Assembly (NCBI GenBank): GCA_900547465.1
Contig: URHJ01000002.1
Location: 1-64,000, forward strand
Reading direction: 5' to 3'
Source of the DNA: an uncultured Mycoplasmatota bacterium
GTDB lineage: Bacteria > Bacillota_I > Bacilli_A > RF39 > UBA660
Length of the DNA stretch: 64,000 nucleotides
Below, piece after piece: positions 25,961-34,925 of the stretch. The notes under the pieces are model-generated. The model was not told where the DNA came from. It saw nothing but the letters and a program-made list of their open reading frames with translations, and searched no databases. Made by a program: the position numbers and the translations under genes. How positions within the stretch are numbered: position 1 is the stretch's first letter; the number at the start of each line of letters is the position of its first letter.

Positions 25961-25990
25961 AAAATATCTTTATTTTGAAGATATTTTTAT
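25961..25990 (+). terminator. Terminator after the superoxide dismutase gene
   Basis: 9-bp stem AAATATCTT / AAGATATTT with loop TATTTTG, followed by T-rich sequence. Confidence 0.75.
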
Positions 25991-26025
25991 ATTATATAAG
26001 TTTTTAAAGAGAATCTATAAAAATA

Positions 26026-26034
26026 TGCTATAAT
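26026..26034 (+). promoter_or_regulatory. Extended -10 promoter of tkt
   Basis: TGCTATAAT, 19 bases before the tkt ATG at 26054. Confidence 0.55.
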
Positions 26035-26053
26035 ATTAGTAGGAAGTGAGTTT

Positions 26054-28042
26054 ATGAGATTAATTAAAAATAATGATAATCCAATTAATGAGGAAAAAAT
26101 TATTAATCAAATAAGGGCTCTAGGTCTAGATATGATTAGTGAAGCGAATAGTGGTCACCCTGGAATTGTTTTAGGTGCGGCTCCTATTATTTATACTTTA
26201 TATGCTAGACATTTGAGAGTTTGTCCGGATAAGCCTGATTTTTTTAATAGAGATCGTTTTATTATGTCTGCTGGGCATGGTTCAGCTTTACTTTATGCAA
26301 CACTTTTTATGGCTGGTTATGATTTAGAGTTAGATGATTTGAAAAAGTTTAGACAAATTAATTCAAAGACACCTGGACATCCTGAATATAAAACTACACC
26401 TGGAGTTGATATGACAACAGGACCTTTAGGGCAAGGAATTGCAACAGCAGTTGGTTTTGCATTAGCGGAAGCAAGACTTAGGGAGAAATTTAATAAATAT
26501 CAAAAAGATTTAATAGATTTTAATACTTATGTGCTATGTGGAGATGGTGATTTAGAAGAGGGAGTTAGTTATGAAGCAATGTCTTTAGCTGGAACTCTTA
26601 AACTAAATAAATTGATTGTTTTATATGATTCGAATAATGTTTCACTTGATGGAGATGTTTCTCTTTCTTTTAATGAAAATATAGAAATGCGTATGAATTC
26701 TATGGGTTGGAATTATATAAAGGTTACAGAAGATGATGAATTATCTATTTCTAAAGCTATTGAAGATGCTAAAAAGAGTAGTGATAAACCAACTCTTATT
26801 GAAGTAAAAACTACAATTGGTAAGTACTCGAAATTAGAGGGAACTAATAAAGTACATGGTGGTGTTTTATCCAAGGAAGATGTTAGTCAAATCAAAGAAA
26901 AAATAAAACTTAGAGATATTGAGTTTAATGTATCTAGTGATACAGTAGAAGACTTTCAACAATTAATCTTTGATAGAGCTAGTACAGTATTAGATAAATT
27001 TAATAAAAAATATGAGGCTTTGAGTGATGAGGTAAAAGCTGAATTAGACTTTTTTATGGGAGATGTTAAAGAAATAGATTTAAAAAATCTTACTTATGAA
27101 GCTCCTGATGATAATAAAGAAGCTTTAAGAGATACTTCTTCAAAAATTTTAAATTCAATTGTTAAAGATAATCCTTTTATGGTTGGTGGAAGTGCTGATT
27201 TATTTGGTGCAGTAAAAACGTATATTAATGATGGTGGAGACTTAAGTTATAAAAATTATTCTGGTCAAAATATTTATTTTGGTATACGTGAACATGCGAT
27301 GGGAGCCATCTTAAACGGTTTAGCTTTGTGTGGTTATAGAGTTTATGGTTCTACATTCTTAAGTTTTTCTAATTATATGATGCCTGCGATTAGAATGAGT
27401 GCTATGTTAAATTTACCAATTACTTATATATTTACACATGATTCAATAAGTCTTGGGGAAGATGGTGCTACTCATCAACCTGTTGAACAATTGGCGTTTT
27501 TCAGAACAATGCCTAATGTTACTGTTTATAGACCTTGTGATGCTAATGAAGTTATAGGTGTTTATAAAACAATAATGAAAGAAAATAATGGTGTTTCAAT
27601 TATTTCTTTATCAAAGACAGTTTTACCAATTCTTGAGACAACAAAGGCTACTGATGTTTCTAGGGGAGCTTATGTTGTTAGAGAGGAAAGAAGAAAATTA
27701 GATGGTATTTTAATTTCAACTGGTGAAGAAGTTCATTCAGCAATAGAAGTTGCTGAACGTCTTGAAACTAAGGGATTTGATATTCGTGTAGTTAGTATGC
27801 CTTGTATTGAAAGATTCTTAGAAAATGATTCAGAGTATATTGATGAAGTTTTACCGGTTGGAAAGAAGAAAATAGTAATTGAGGCAGCAAGTTCAATCTC
27901 ATGGAATAGAATTGTTTTTAATCCTAAATATTTAATTACTCTAGATCAATATGGAGCTAGTGGTAAGAGAGATGATGTATTAGAAAAATTTGGTTTTGAT
28001 GTTGACTCATTGGAAGCAAAAGTAGAAGAATTACTTAAATAA
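26054..28042 (+). CDS. tkt: Transketolase
   Basis: 662-residue thiamine diphosphate enzyme of the pentose phosphate pathway, moving two-carbon ketol units between sugar phosphates. N-terminal ThDP-binding domain: SGHPG, MTTGPLGQGI, the GDGDLEEG ThDP/Mg2+ motif with LYDSNNVSLDG. Middle pyrimidine-binding domain: YFGIREHAMGAI with catalytic Glu, and THDSISLGEDGATHQP. C-terminal domain with IEAASSISW. Length is standard. RBS AGGAAGTGAG. Followed by sirA-like and yneF genes as in Bacillus. Confidence 0.97.
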   Translation: MRLIKNNDNPINEEKIINQIRALGLDMISEANSGHPGIVLGAAPIIYTLYARHLRVCPDKPDFFNRDRFIMSAGHGSALLYATLFMAGYDLELDDLKKFRQINSKTPGHPEYKTTPGVDMTTGPLGQGIATAVGFALAEARLREKFNKYQKDLIDFNTYVLCGDGDLEEGVSYEAMSLAGTLKLNKLIVLYDSNNVSLDGDVSLSFNENIEMRMNSMGWNYIKVTEDDELSISKAIEDAKKSSDKPTLIEVKTTIGKYSKLEGTNKVHGGVLSKEDVSQIKEKIKLRDIEFNVSSDTVEDFQQLIFDRASTVLDKFNKKYEALSDEVKAELDFFMGDVKEIDLKNLTYEAPDDNKEALRDTSSKILNSIVKDNPFMVGGSADLFGAVKTYINDGGDLSYKNYSGQNIYFGIREHAMGAILNGLALCGYRVYGSTFLSFSNYMMPAIRMSAMLNLPITYIFTHDSISLGEDGATHQPVEQLAFFRTMPNVTVYRPCDANEVIGVYKTIMKENNGVSIISLSKTVLPILETTKATDVSRGAYVVREERRKLDGILISTGEEVHSAIEVAERLETKGFDIRVVSMPCIERFLENDSEYIDEVLPVGKKKIVIEAASSISWNRIVFNPKYLITLDQYGASGKRDDVLEKFGFDVDSLEAKVEELLK

Positions 28043-28093
28043 AAATCGACAAAAATAGACTCTTTATTATGCTATATTAATTATGGTGATAAT

Positions 28094-28519
28094 ATGAGAG
28101 TTTTTTATATATTTAATATTAGAGAAGAATTTAAATACTTATATCAGGATAGTCCTTCAATGTTATATAATATTTTAAAACAAATTTATTATTTAGGACA
28201 TGACGATATTTTATATGGACAAAACTTATTTAGACAATTAACTAAAAGTCTACCAAAGGATGCAATCGATAGAGCTTTATTTATAAAACTACATCAAGAG
28301 TTTCCTTATAGTAAACGAGGTGATAATCATATTATAAATAATTTATATACTAATGAGATAAGTAAGTTGGTTGTTAAAAATGCTTATATGAAAATAAAAA
28401 CTGAAAAAAATACATCATCATTTTTTTCTTATCTTTCTGAATTTAGTGATTCATTATTTGTTTGTGATTTTGAATATAGTGATTTTTTCTTTTTAGAAAA
28501 GACAAAAACGCTTGTTTAA
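28094..28519 (+). CDS. SirA/YneE-family protein
   Basis: 141 residues, no signal peptide. The opening RVFYIFNIREEFKYLYQ and the end DSLFVCDFEYSDFFFLE align by pattern with B. subtilis SirA (YneE), which begins YYTYLIKEEF and ends with a similar DFNS-type stretch, and the length is about the same. The gene order tkt-sirA-yneF is that of Bacillus. In Bacillus SirA binds DnaA to stop replication at sporulation; whether that role holds here is unknown, as no sporulation gene is seen in this window. Both similarity and position support the call. Confidence 0.65.
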   Translation: MRVFYIFNIREEFKYLYQDSPSMLYNILKQIYYLGHDDILYGQNLFRQLTKSLPKDAIDRALFIKLHQEFPYSKRGDNHIINNLYTNEISKLVVKNAYMKIKTEKNTSSFFSYLSEFSDSLFVCDFEYSDFFFLEKTKTLV

Positions 28520-28562
28520 TTTCATAAACTCTAGTAAAATACATATGTAGGGAGATGAAATA

Positions 28563-28772
28563 ATGTTACACGATTTATTATTAGTATTTATTGGATTAAT
28601 AATTGGATTAGTAATTGGTTTTTTTGCCGCTAGATATATGATTAAGAAATATATGAAGAAAAATCCTCCTATTAATGAGGAAATGATAAAAGGATTAATG
28701 ATGCAAATGGGAAGAAAACCTAACCAAAAACAAATTAATCAAATGATGAAAAATATGCAAAAGTATATGTAA
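28563..28772 (+). CDS. yneF: YneF family small membrane protein
   Basis: 69 residues: an N-terminal helix ([27 protein letters not shown]), then the conserved [29 protein letters not shown] that defines the UPF0154/YneF family. Single-pass membrane protein of unknown function. Third gene of the tkt-sirA-yneF block; terminator follows. Confidence 0.93.
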   Translation: MLHDLLLVFIGLIIGLVIGFFAARYMIKKYMKKNPPINEEMIKGLMMQMGRKPNQKQINQMMKNMQKYM

Positions 28773-28779
28773 AAATATG

Positions 28780-28804
28780 AGGCACTGGTTGGTGTCTTTT
28801 TTTT
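28780..28804 (+). terminator. Terminator after yneF
   Basis: Stem AGGCAC / GTGTCT (one G-T pair), loop TGGTTG, then eight T. Confidence 0.75.
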
Positions 28805-28885
28805 GTTTTTATTTAATTTATGTTTAAGTTTACCACTACAAAATGAGACTTTAAGTATTGAATTTACACTTTTAACTTTAAGTTA

Positions 28886-28894
28886 TGATATAAT
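28886..28894 (+). promoter_or_regulatory. Extended -10 promoter of uvrC
   Basis: TGATATAAT, 25 bases before the TTG start at 28920. It lies inside the longest open frame and so argues against any upstream uvrC start. Confidence 0.6.
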
Positions 28895-28919
28895 AGTGAT
28901 AGTAAATAGAGGTGATACT

Positions 28920-30680
28920 TTGAAAAACTTTAAAGAAAAATTAGCTCTGGTACCTACAAAGCCTGGTAGTTATCAAATGAAAAATAAAGATGGTGTGATT
29001 ATCTATGTAGGAAAAGCTAAAAATTTACAAAGAAGATTACGTTCCTATTTTACTAGGACTGTAACTGGTAAAACTAGAATGTTAGTAGAAGATATAGATG
29101 ATTTTGAATATATTGTTACTTCATCTGAACTTGAATCATTAATTTTAGAGATAACATTAATTAAAAAATACGATCCTAAGTATAATATTTTATTAAAAGA
29201 TGATAAATCATATCCATATATTGAATTAACTAAAGAGAAGTATCCTAGATTAAAAGTTGTTAGAAACGTAAAAAGAAAGAAGGATAAGAATTATTTATAT
29301 GGTCCTTATCCTAATGTTTATGCAGCTAGAAAAACTGTAAATATGTTGAATAGATTATATCCACTTAGAAAGTGTGAAACTTTAAAGAAAGATTTATGTC
29401 TTTATTATCATATTCATGAGTGTTTGGGGTATTGTTGTAAAAAGATTGATCCTATTAAGATAGAGGAAATGACTAAAGAAATAACTAGTTTTTTAAAGGG
29501 TGATGCTAAAGAAGTAATACAAAAAATTAAGAGGGAAATGACTGCTGCTAGTGAAAATTTAAATTATGAAAAAGCTAAAGAATTAAAAGAAATGTTAGAT
29601 GATATTAATATTACTTTAAATAAACAGAAAATAGATTTGAATAATAATTATAATTTTGATTTAGTTAATTATTATAAAGATAAGAATTATTTATCTATTC
29701 AAATATTTTTTGTGAGAGAGGGATTATTAGTAGGTCGTCATGAAGAAATTGTAAATACTTTGGAAGATGAAGAAGAGATAATTGAATATATAATTAAATT
29801 CTATGAAAAGACTGGGATGCTTCCTAAAGAACTATTAGTGCCAGGTAGTGTTGATGCTACACTATTGAGTAATTATTTAAATATTAAAGTTTCTACTCCA
29901 CAAAGGGGTAAGCTTTATTCACTTATGAGGCTTGCTTATGAAAATGCGATTGAAAAATTAAATGCAGAAGAAGAAACACTGAAAAAAGATGATAAGTTAA
30001 GACAAGATGCATTAGATGAGTTAAAAGAACTACTTAAATTAGATTCTGTATCTCGTATGGAATCGTTTGATAACTCGCATTTATTTGGGACTTTTTATGT
30101 TGGTGGTATGGTTGTTTTTGAAGATTTTTTGCCACTCAAGGATGAATATAGAAAATATAAATTAGCAGTAGATGTTAAAGATGATTTATCGGCTATGAGA
30201 GAGGTTTTATATAGAAGATATTATAAAGTATTGATGGAAAATTTACAAAAACCAGATTTAATTGTTTTAGATGGAGGTAAAACTCAGATTACAGTATGTA
30301 AAGAGATAATATCTTCACTTGGACTTAATATACCTATTATTGGTTTGGTAAAAAATAAGAGTCATAGAACCAATGAAATAATGGATGAAAATTATCAAAT
30401 TCTTCCTGTTAAAAAGAATAGTAATTTATTTTTATTTTTAACTAGAATTCAAGATGAAGTTCATAGATATGCAATTACATATCATAGAAATATTAAAAGT
30501 AAAGGTGCTCTTTCTTCTCTTTTAGATGTTGTGCCTGGTATAGGTGAGGTAAAAAGAAAAGAATTGTTAAGAAAGTTTGGTTCATTAAAGAAAATGAAAG
30601 AGGCAAGTATATCAGAACTTGAAGAGGTTTTGAATCATGATGTTGCTGAAAATTTATTTTCGTATTTAAAAGAAATGTAG
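28920..30680 (+). CDS. uvrC: Excinuclease ABC subunit C
   Basis: 586-residue nuclease subunit of nucleotide excision repair; cuts on both sides of a lesion marked by UvrAB. GIY-YIG domain at the N-terminus (PGSYQM, IIYVGKAKNL), a cysteine cluster (CxxxxxCLYYHIHECLGYC), a UVR motif (NYEKAKELKEML), an RNase H-like endonuclease domain (ESFDNSHLFGT, LIVLDGGKTQI), and a helix-hairpin-helix end (VPGIGEVKRKELLRKFGS). The open frame extends 39 codons upstream, but the TTG at 28920 has AGAGGTG at the right distance and matches the family N-terminus KNFKEKLALVPTKPG. Confidence 0.95.
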   Translation: MKNFKEKLALVPTKPGSYQMKNKDGVIIYVGKAKNLQRRLRSYFTRTVTGKTRMLVEDIDDFEYIVTSSELESLILEITLIKKYDPKYNILLKDDKSYPYIELTKEKYPRLKVVRNVKRKKDKNYLYGPYPNVYAARKTVNMLNRLYPLRKCETLKKDLCLYYHIHECLGYCCKKIDPIKIEEMTKEITSFLKGDAKEVIQKIKREMTAASENLNYEKAKELKEMLDDINITLNKQKIDLNNNYNFDLVNYYKDKNYLSIQIFFVREGLLVGRHEEIVNTLEDEEEIIEYIIKFYEKTGMLPKELLVPGSVDATLLSNYLNIKVSTPQRGKLYSLMRLAYENAIEKLNAEEETLKKDDKLRQDALDELKELLKLDSVSRMESFDNSHLFGTFYVGGMVVFEDFLPLKDEYRKYKLAVDVKDDLSAMREVLYRRYYKVLMENLQKPDLIVLDGGKTQITVCKEIISSLGLNIPIIGLVKNKSHRTNEIMDENYQILPVKKNSNLFLFLTRIQDEVHRYAITYHRNIKSKGALSSLLDVVPGIGEVKRKELLRKFGSLKKMKEASISELEEVLNHDVAENLFSYLKEM

Positions 30681-30703
30681 TATACTAAAGATAGGTGATT
30701 ATA

Positions 30704-31216
30704 ATGAAAAATAATAAAGGCTTTACATTAATTGAAATGTTAGGAACTGTTGTAATATTAGGAATAATAGGTACAATTGCAGTCACTGCTGTAACAAAAT
30801 ATTTAGTTAGTTCTAGAAAAGAAGCCTATAAAATGTTGCAAGATGCTTTATATGAAGCTGTTAGTAATTGTGCATCAGAAAGTAATTGTATTTTATCTAA
30901 TGATACAACTATGACAGTTTCAGACTTAAAGAATAAGGGGTATTTAGATTCTTTTAAAAACCCTAAAAATAGTTCTAAAGAATGTGATGGTAGTGTAGTA
31001 GTTAAAATTGTGGAATCTTCTGGATCTGGAAAGATTAAAAATTATAGTTCTTCAAATTGTAGCGATGGTCCTAATTGCATAAATGGAAATTCTAAAGTGG
31101 AAGTTGATGAAGCTAATACTAAATACTTTTATAAAGTAATTGTTAATTGTGATGGATTTGATAGTACTCCAAGATACTATCCTAATGGTACTACAGAAGA
31201 GGAATGGAGTAAGTAA
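30704..31216 (+). CDS. Type IV pilin-like protein with prepilin N-terminus
   Basis: 170 residues. Class III (prepilin peptidase) signal: MKNNKGFTLIEMLGTVVILGIIG, with cleavage after KG, methylatable Phe, and Glu at +5, followed by a hydrophobic helix. The rest is a Ser/Asn/Cys-rich extracellular domain with several Cys (CASESNC, NCSDGPNC) that could form disulfides. The ATG at 30704 is chosen behind TAGGTG; an in-frame GTG at 30695 is less likely. No pilus assembly genes are near. It sits between uvrC and mutL, 24 bases after uvrC. Likely pseudopilin or surface protein. Confidence 0.8.
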   Translation: MKNNKGFTLIEMLGTVVILGIIGTIAVTAVTKYLVSSRKEAYKMLQDALYEAVSNCASESNCILSNDTTMTVSDLKNKGYLDSFKNPKNSSKECDGSVVVKIVESSGSGKIKNYSSSNCSDGPNCINGNSKVEVDEANTKYFYKVIVNCDGFDSTPRYYPNGTTEEEWSK

Positions 31217-31220
31217 TATT

Positions 31221-32993
31221 ATGTCAAAGATAGCAGTAATGGATGATGTTTTAGCTAATAAAATTGCAGCTGGTGAAGTTGTAGAGAAAACAATGAATGT
31301 TGTAAAAGAATTAGTTGAAAATAGTATAGATGCAGAAAGTACAGTTATAAGAATTGAGTTAATTGATTCTGGTGTAAAAGAAATCAAAGTAATTGATAAT
31401 GGCAAAGGAATGGATAGGGAAGATGCTTCTTTAGCTTTTTCACGTCATGCTACTTCTAAACTTAAAGATTTAGATGATTTATTTAATATTTCTTCTCTTG
31501 GTTTTAGAGGTGAAGCACTTCCTTCAATTGCGGCTGTTTCAAATATGAGTTTAAAAACATCTGATCAAAAAGAGGGTACACTTGTTACAATAGAAGGTGG
31601 TAAAAATAAAAAAGTAGTTGCTTCTGATTTGCAAGAAGGAACAACTATTACAGTTAGAGATTTATTTTATAATACACCTGTACGTTTAAAATATTTAAAA
31701 AATTTATATGTTGAACTTGCTAATATAACGGAATATGTTAATAAGATGGCTTTAGCATACCCATACATTAAGTTTACTCTCGTAAATAATGATAAAGTAT
31801 TACTTGATACAACTGGTGATGGTGATTTGTTAAAAGTAATCTATAATATATATGGAATAGAAGTTGCTAAAAAAATGATACCGATAGATGCTGAGAATGA
31901 TGATTATCATATAAATGGTTTTATTTCTTATCCAGAACTTAATAAAAGTAATAGAAATTATATGACAACTTTAATTAATGGTAGAGTTATCAAAAATAAT
32001 GATTTAAATAGAACTATAGTTGATTGCTATCACACATATATGCATAAAGATAGGTATCCTATTGTTATTATAAATATAGATGTAGATCCAATTTTAGTTG
32101 ATATTAATATTCATCCTACTAAGATGGATGTTAAGTTTTCTAAGTTTGATACGTTAAAAGACTTAATAGAAAAAACAATTACAAAGAGATTAGAAAAGAT
32201 AAATTTAATACCTGATGCAGCTGTTAGAAATATTAATAATTTTAGTGAAGTTAGACATCAGATAATAGATAAAAAAGAAGATAGTATTGATAATTCTGAT
32301 GCTAAGTATGAAGAGTTAGTATTAGATTTTGATATGGCTGATGAAAGTGTTTCTTATGAGAGTGATGATGTAGATTCAAATACTAGTGAAGAAGTTAGTC
32401 AAGATAATTGTAGAATAAAAAAGATGATTGCTCGAGGAGTTGTTTTCTTAACTTATATAGTTGCAGAAAATGAAGATGGAATGTATTTAATTGATCAACA
32501 TGCAGCTGCAGAACGTATAAATTATGAAAAAATAATGGCAAAATTAAAAGAAAAACCGATTCTTATTGATTTATTGGTACCATTTAAGATAGAACTTAGT
32601 AAAGATGAGTTTTTAATTGCTAAAGATCATATTGATATATTAACTGACTATGGTTTTGATGTTGAAGATTTTGGCTTTAATTCTTTTATTGTCAGAAAAT
32701 ATCCAAATTGGATTTCACAAGATAGAGCACATGATTGTATAAAGAAGATATTTGATATTATTTGTGAAAAAAAAGAATTTGATTTTGATAAGTTTGTTTG
32801 GAGAATGGCTGCAACAACGGCATGTCGTATGTCTGTTATGGCTAATGAGTATATTTCTTTGGAAGAACAGCAATGGATTCTTGATAATGTTAGAAAATGT
32901 GAAAATCCTTTTACTTGTCCTCATGGTAGACCAACGATTATTACCTATACTAAGTATGACTTAGAAAAATTATTTAAACGTTCACTTGATTAG
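31221..32993 (+). CDS. mutL: DNA mismatch repair protein MutL
   Basis: 590 residues. N-terminal GHKL ATPase: VDNGKGM-type motif (VIDNGKGMD), SRHATSK, LGFRGEALPSI. The C-terminal dimerisation domain contains the metal-binding endonuclease motif DQHAAAERINYE (DQHAx2Ex4E) near residue 427, so this MutL should nick DNA, as in bacteria lacking MutH. MutS is not in the window. The ATG at 31221 opens the typical SKIAVMDDVLANKIAAGEVV N-terminus; the frame extends upstream over the pilin gene without a plausible start. miaA follows 12 bases later. Confidence 0.96.
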   Translation: MSKIAVMDDVLANKIAAGEVVEKTMNVVKELVENSIDAESTVIRIELIDSGVKEIKVIDNGKGMDREDASLAFSRHATSKLKDLDDLFNISSLGFRGEALPSIAAVSNMSLKTSDQKEGTLVTIEGGKNKKVVASDLQEGTTITVRDLFYNTPVRLKYLKNLYVELANITEYVNKMALAYPYIKFTLVNNDKVLLDTTGDGDLLKVIYNIYGIEVAKKMIPIDAENDDYHINGFISYPELNKSNRNYMTTLINGRVIKNNDLNRTIVDCYHTYMHKDRYPIVIINIDVDPILVDINIHPTKMDVKFSKFDTLKDLIEKTITKRLEKINLIPDAAVRNINNFSEVRHQIIDKKEDSIDNSDAKYEELVLDFDMADESVSYESDDVDSNTSEEVSQDNCRIKKMIARGVVFLTYIVAENEDGMYLIDQHAAAERINYEKIMAKLKEKPILIDLLVPFKIELSKDEFLIAKDHIDILTDYGFDVEDFGFNSFIVRKYPNWISQDRAHDCIKKIFDIICEKKEFDFDKFVWRMAATTACRMSVMANEYISLEEQQWILDNVRKCENPFTCPHGRPTIITYTKYDLEKLFKRSLD

Positions 32994-33005
32994 AGAGGTA
33001 TTTTT

Positions 33006-33872
33006 ATGAAAGATGTTATTGTAATAGTAGGTCCAACTGGTGTTGGAAAAACTAAACTTAGTATTGAGCTGGCAAAAGAATTTGATGGTGAGATAATTAA
33101 TGCAGATTCTGTAAGTATTTATAAAGATTTAGATATAGGTAGTGCTAAACCTACAAAATACGAACAGATGGAAGTCCCTCACCATCTAATTGATATCCGT
33201 GAAGTTACGGAAGAATATAGTATATTTGATTATCAAAAAGATGCTAGAAGAAAAATTGATGAAATACAAAAAAGAGGCAAAACAGTAATTATGGTAGGGG
33301 GAACTGGTCTTTATATAAAATCAGCTTTATATGATTATAACTTTACTGAAAATACAACTTATAATGAGTATAGTAATTTCACAAATGAAGAGATATTAGA
33401 AAAAATTCATAGTATAAATAGTGATTTAGATATCCATGTTAATAATAGAAAAAGATTAGTTAGAATGTTAAATAAACTAGAAAACAATGAAATAATTACT
33501 AGCAATAAAGATAAGTTGTTATATAATGTAAAAATAATTGGTTTAACTACAGATAGAGAAATTCTTTATCAGAGAATAAATAAGCGAGTAGATAATATGA
33601 TAGCAGATGGTCTTTTAGATGAAGTCGCAGCTTTAAAAGATAAATATGATACTTCTAGAATTTTAAATAATGCTATTGGGTATAAGGAATTTAAAAATTA
33701 TAATGGATATTATTTAGAAGAAGTAGTTGATGAAATAAAGAAGAATTCTAGACATTATGCGAAAAGACAATATACTTTCTTTAATCATCAAATGAATGTT
33801 ACTTGGTTTGATGTTGATTTTAATAATTTTACTAATACTATAAGTGAAGTTGAAAAATTTATAAAAAAATAA
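33006..33872 (+). CDS. miaA: tRNA dimethylallyltransferase
   Basis: 288-residue enzyme that transfers the dimethylallyl group to N6 of A37 in tRNAs reading codons beginning with U. P-loop GPTGVGKTKLS, INADSVSIYKDLDIGSAKP, DIREVTEEYSIFDY, VGGTGLYIKS, and late YAKRQYTFF are all typical, and length is standard. mutL-miaA order is common in Firmicutes. RBS AGAGAGG. Confidence 0.96.
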   Translation: MKDVIVIVGPTGVGKTKLSIELAKEFDGEIINADSVSIYKDLDIGSAKPTKYEQMEVPHHLIDIREVTEEYSIFDYQKDARRKIDEIQKRGKTVIMVGGTGLYIKSALYDYNFTENTTYNEYSNFTNEEILEKIHSINSDLDIHVNNRKRLVRMLNKLENNEIITSNKDKLLYNVKIIGLTTDREILYQRINKRVDNMIADGLLDEVAALKDKYDTSRILNNAIGYKEFKNYNGYYLEEVVDEIKKNSRHYAKRQYTFFNHQMNVTWFDVDFNNFTNTISEVEKFIKK

Positions 33873-33893
33873 AGTTTAATGTTTATTTTTTTT
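33863..33893 (+). terminator. Terminator after miaA
   Basis: AT-only stem AAAAAAATAAA / TTTATTTTTTT with loop GTTTAATG; weaker than others but followed by T. Overlaps the miaA stop. Confidence 0.5.
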
Positions 33894-33932
33894 GCTTTGT
33901 ATGATAGAATCAAAGAAGATAGGTGAGGTATA

Positions 33933-34376
33933 ATGATAAGAAAAAAGGGTAAACTAAATAAGAAAACAATTTATATTTTATCTATTATTATTGTTTTGTT
34001 CATAGTTTATTTTTTATTTGAATATCAACGAGGTAAGGTAGAACGATATAATGAAAAATATAAAGTTTCTGAGGAGTTACTTTCTAATAAGAAATATGGT
34101 GGACTTTCAATAAAAAAAATTAAACTTAACGAACTTGGTGGTAGTTATTCTTTTACGGCTAAAGTTAAGAATAATTCTGGTGTGAAGCATGAAATTGAAC
34201 CTGTAAAGTTAATTTTTTTGGATAAGACTGGTAACAAAGTATGTGAAGTTAATTCTAATCTACCTAGACTTGATGTTGATGAGGAATTTGATATGTATGC
34301 AATGATAGGTGAAGAATGTAGAAGGGCTTATACTTTTGTGATAGAAAGAGTAGAAGGAGAGAATAGTTATGAATAA
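33933..34376 (+). CDS. Single-pass membrane-anchored protein, function unknown
   Basis: 147 residues. A basic N-terminus and one hydrophobic helix (TIYILSIIIVLFIVYFLF) anchor a small extracellular domain with the pattern of a FxLYD/immunoglobulin-like beta-sandwich (GLSIKKIKLNELGGSYSF, KVKNNSGVKHEIEPVKLIFLDKTGNKV). Two Cys could pair. It overlaps the next gene by 8 bases, so they are probably co-translated. RBS AGGTGAGG. Confidence 0.75.
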   Translation: MIRKKGKLNKKTIYILSIIIVLFIVYFLFEYQRGKVERYNEKYKVSEELLSNKKYGGLSIKKIKLNELGGSYSFTAKVKNNSGVKHEIEPVKLIFLDKTGNKVCEVNSNLPRLDVDEEFDMYAMIGEECRRAYTFVIERVEGENSYE

Positions 34377-34842
34377 TAAGGATTTAAATAAGAAAGAAAA
34401 GAAAAATAATGATAATAAGCAAATTATGGTTTTACTTGTTGTGATTTTATTAGTTGTTGCGGCAATATTTTTGGCACTTAAATTTATGGGAAACACTTCT
34501 AAGAAGGTTGATTCGGCTAATATAGAAACAATTATGAAAAATGGTGAAACTAAGATAGTTTTTGTAATGAGTAGTGATAAATCTAATGAAAAGAAATCTA
34601 ATAAAATAAAAGATTATTTGGATAGTAAAAATATAAATTATGTAACGTATGATGTTTCAAAGTACTCTAAGAAAGATTATCAAAAGATGTTACAAGATTT
34701 ATCAATTAATCCTAGTGACTTTGGGTATCCTGCTGTTATTTACATAAAAGATGGTAAGTTATATTCTAATGTAATTAATTTAGATGATACTAAAGTTGTT
34801 GACACTTTTATAAAGGATTATGATTTAACAAAAGTAAAGTAG
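34369..34842 (+). CDS. Membrane-anchored thioredoxin-fold-like protein without CxxC
   Basis: 157 residues. Charged N-terminus, one membrane helix (IMVLLVVILLVVAAIFLAL), then an extracellular domain of about 105 residues with a thioredoxin-like rhythm: beta strand KIVFVMSS at the position where the active site would follow, and YPAVIYIKDGKLYS with the expected cis-Pro. The CxxC pair is absent, so no classical redox activity is expected. Overlaps the preceding anchored gene; terminator downstream. Confidence 0.65.
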   Translation: MNNKDLNKKEKKNNDNKQIMVLLVVILLVVAAIFLALKFMGNTSKKVDSANIETIMKNGETKIVFVMSSDKSNEKKSNKIKDYLDSKNINYVTYDVSKYSKKDYQKMLQDLSINPSDFGYPAVIYIKDGKLYSNVINLDDTKVVDTFIKDYDLTKVK

Positions 34843-34850
34843 TAATGTCA

Positions 34851-34887
34851 AAAAAAGTCAATTTATTTGAAAGTTGACTTTTTTTTA
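34851..34887 (+). terminator. Terminator before parE
   Basis: Stem AAAGTCAA / TTGACTTT region (34855-34861 with 34874-34880) flanked by A and T runs. Confidence 0.75.
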
Positions 34888-34925
34888 TGTATAATAAATT
34901 ATGGGAAGTAATGGAGGTATGAGAC

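Noticed and set aside
32752..32964. Second plus-strand frame inside mutL
   Set aside because: Lies fully within the MutL C-terminal domain in another frame with no RBS.
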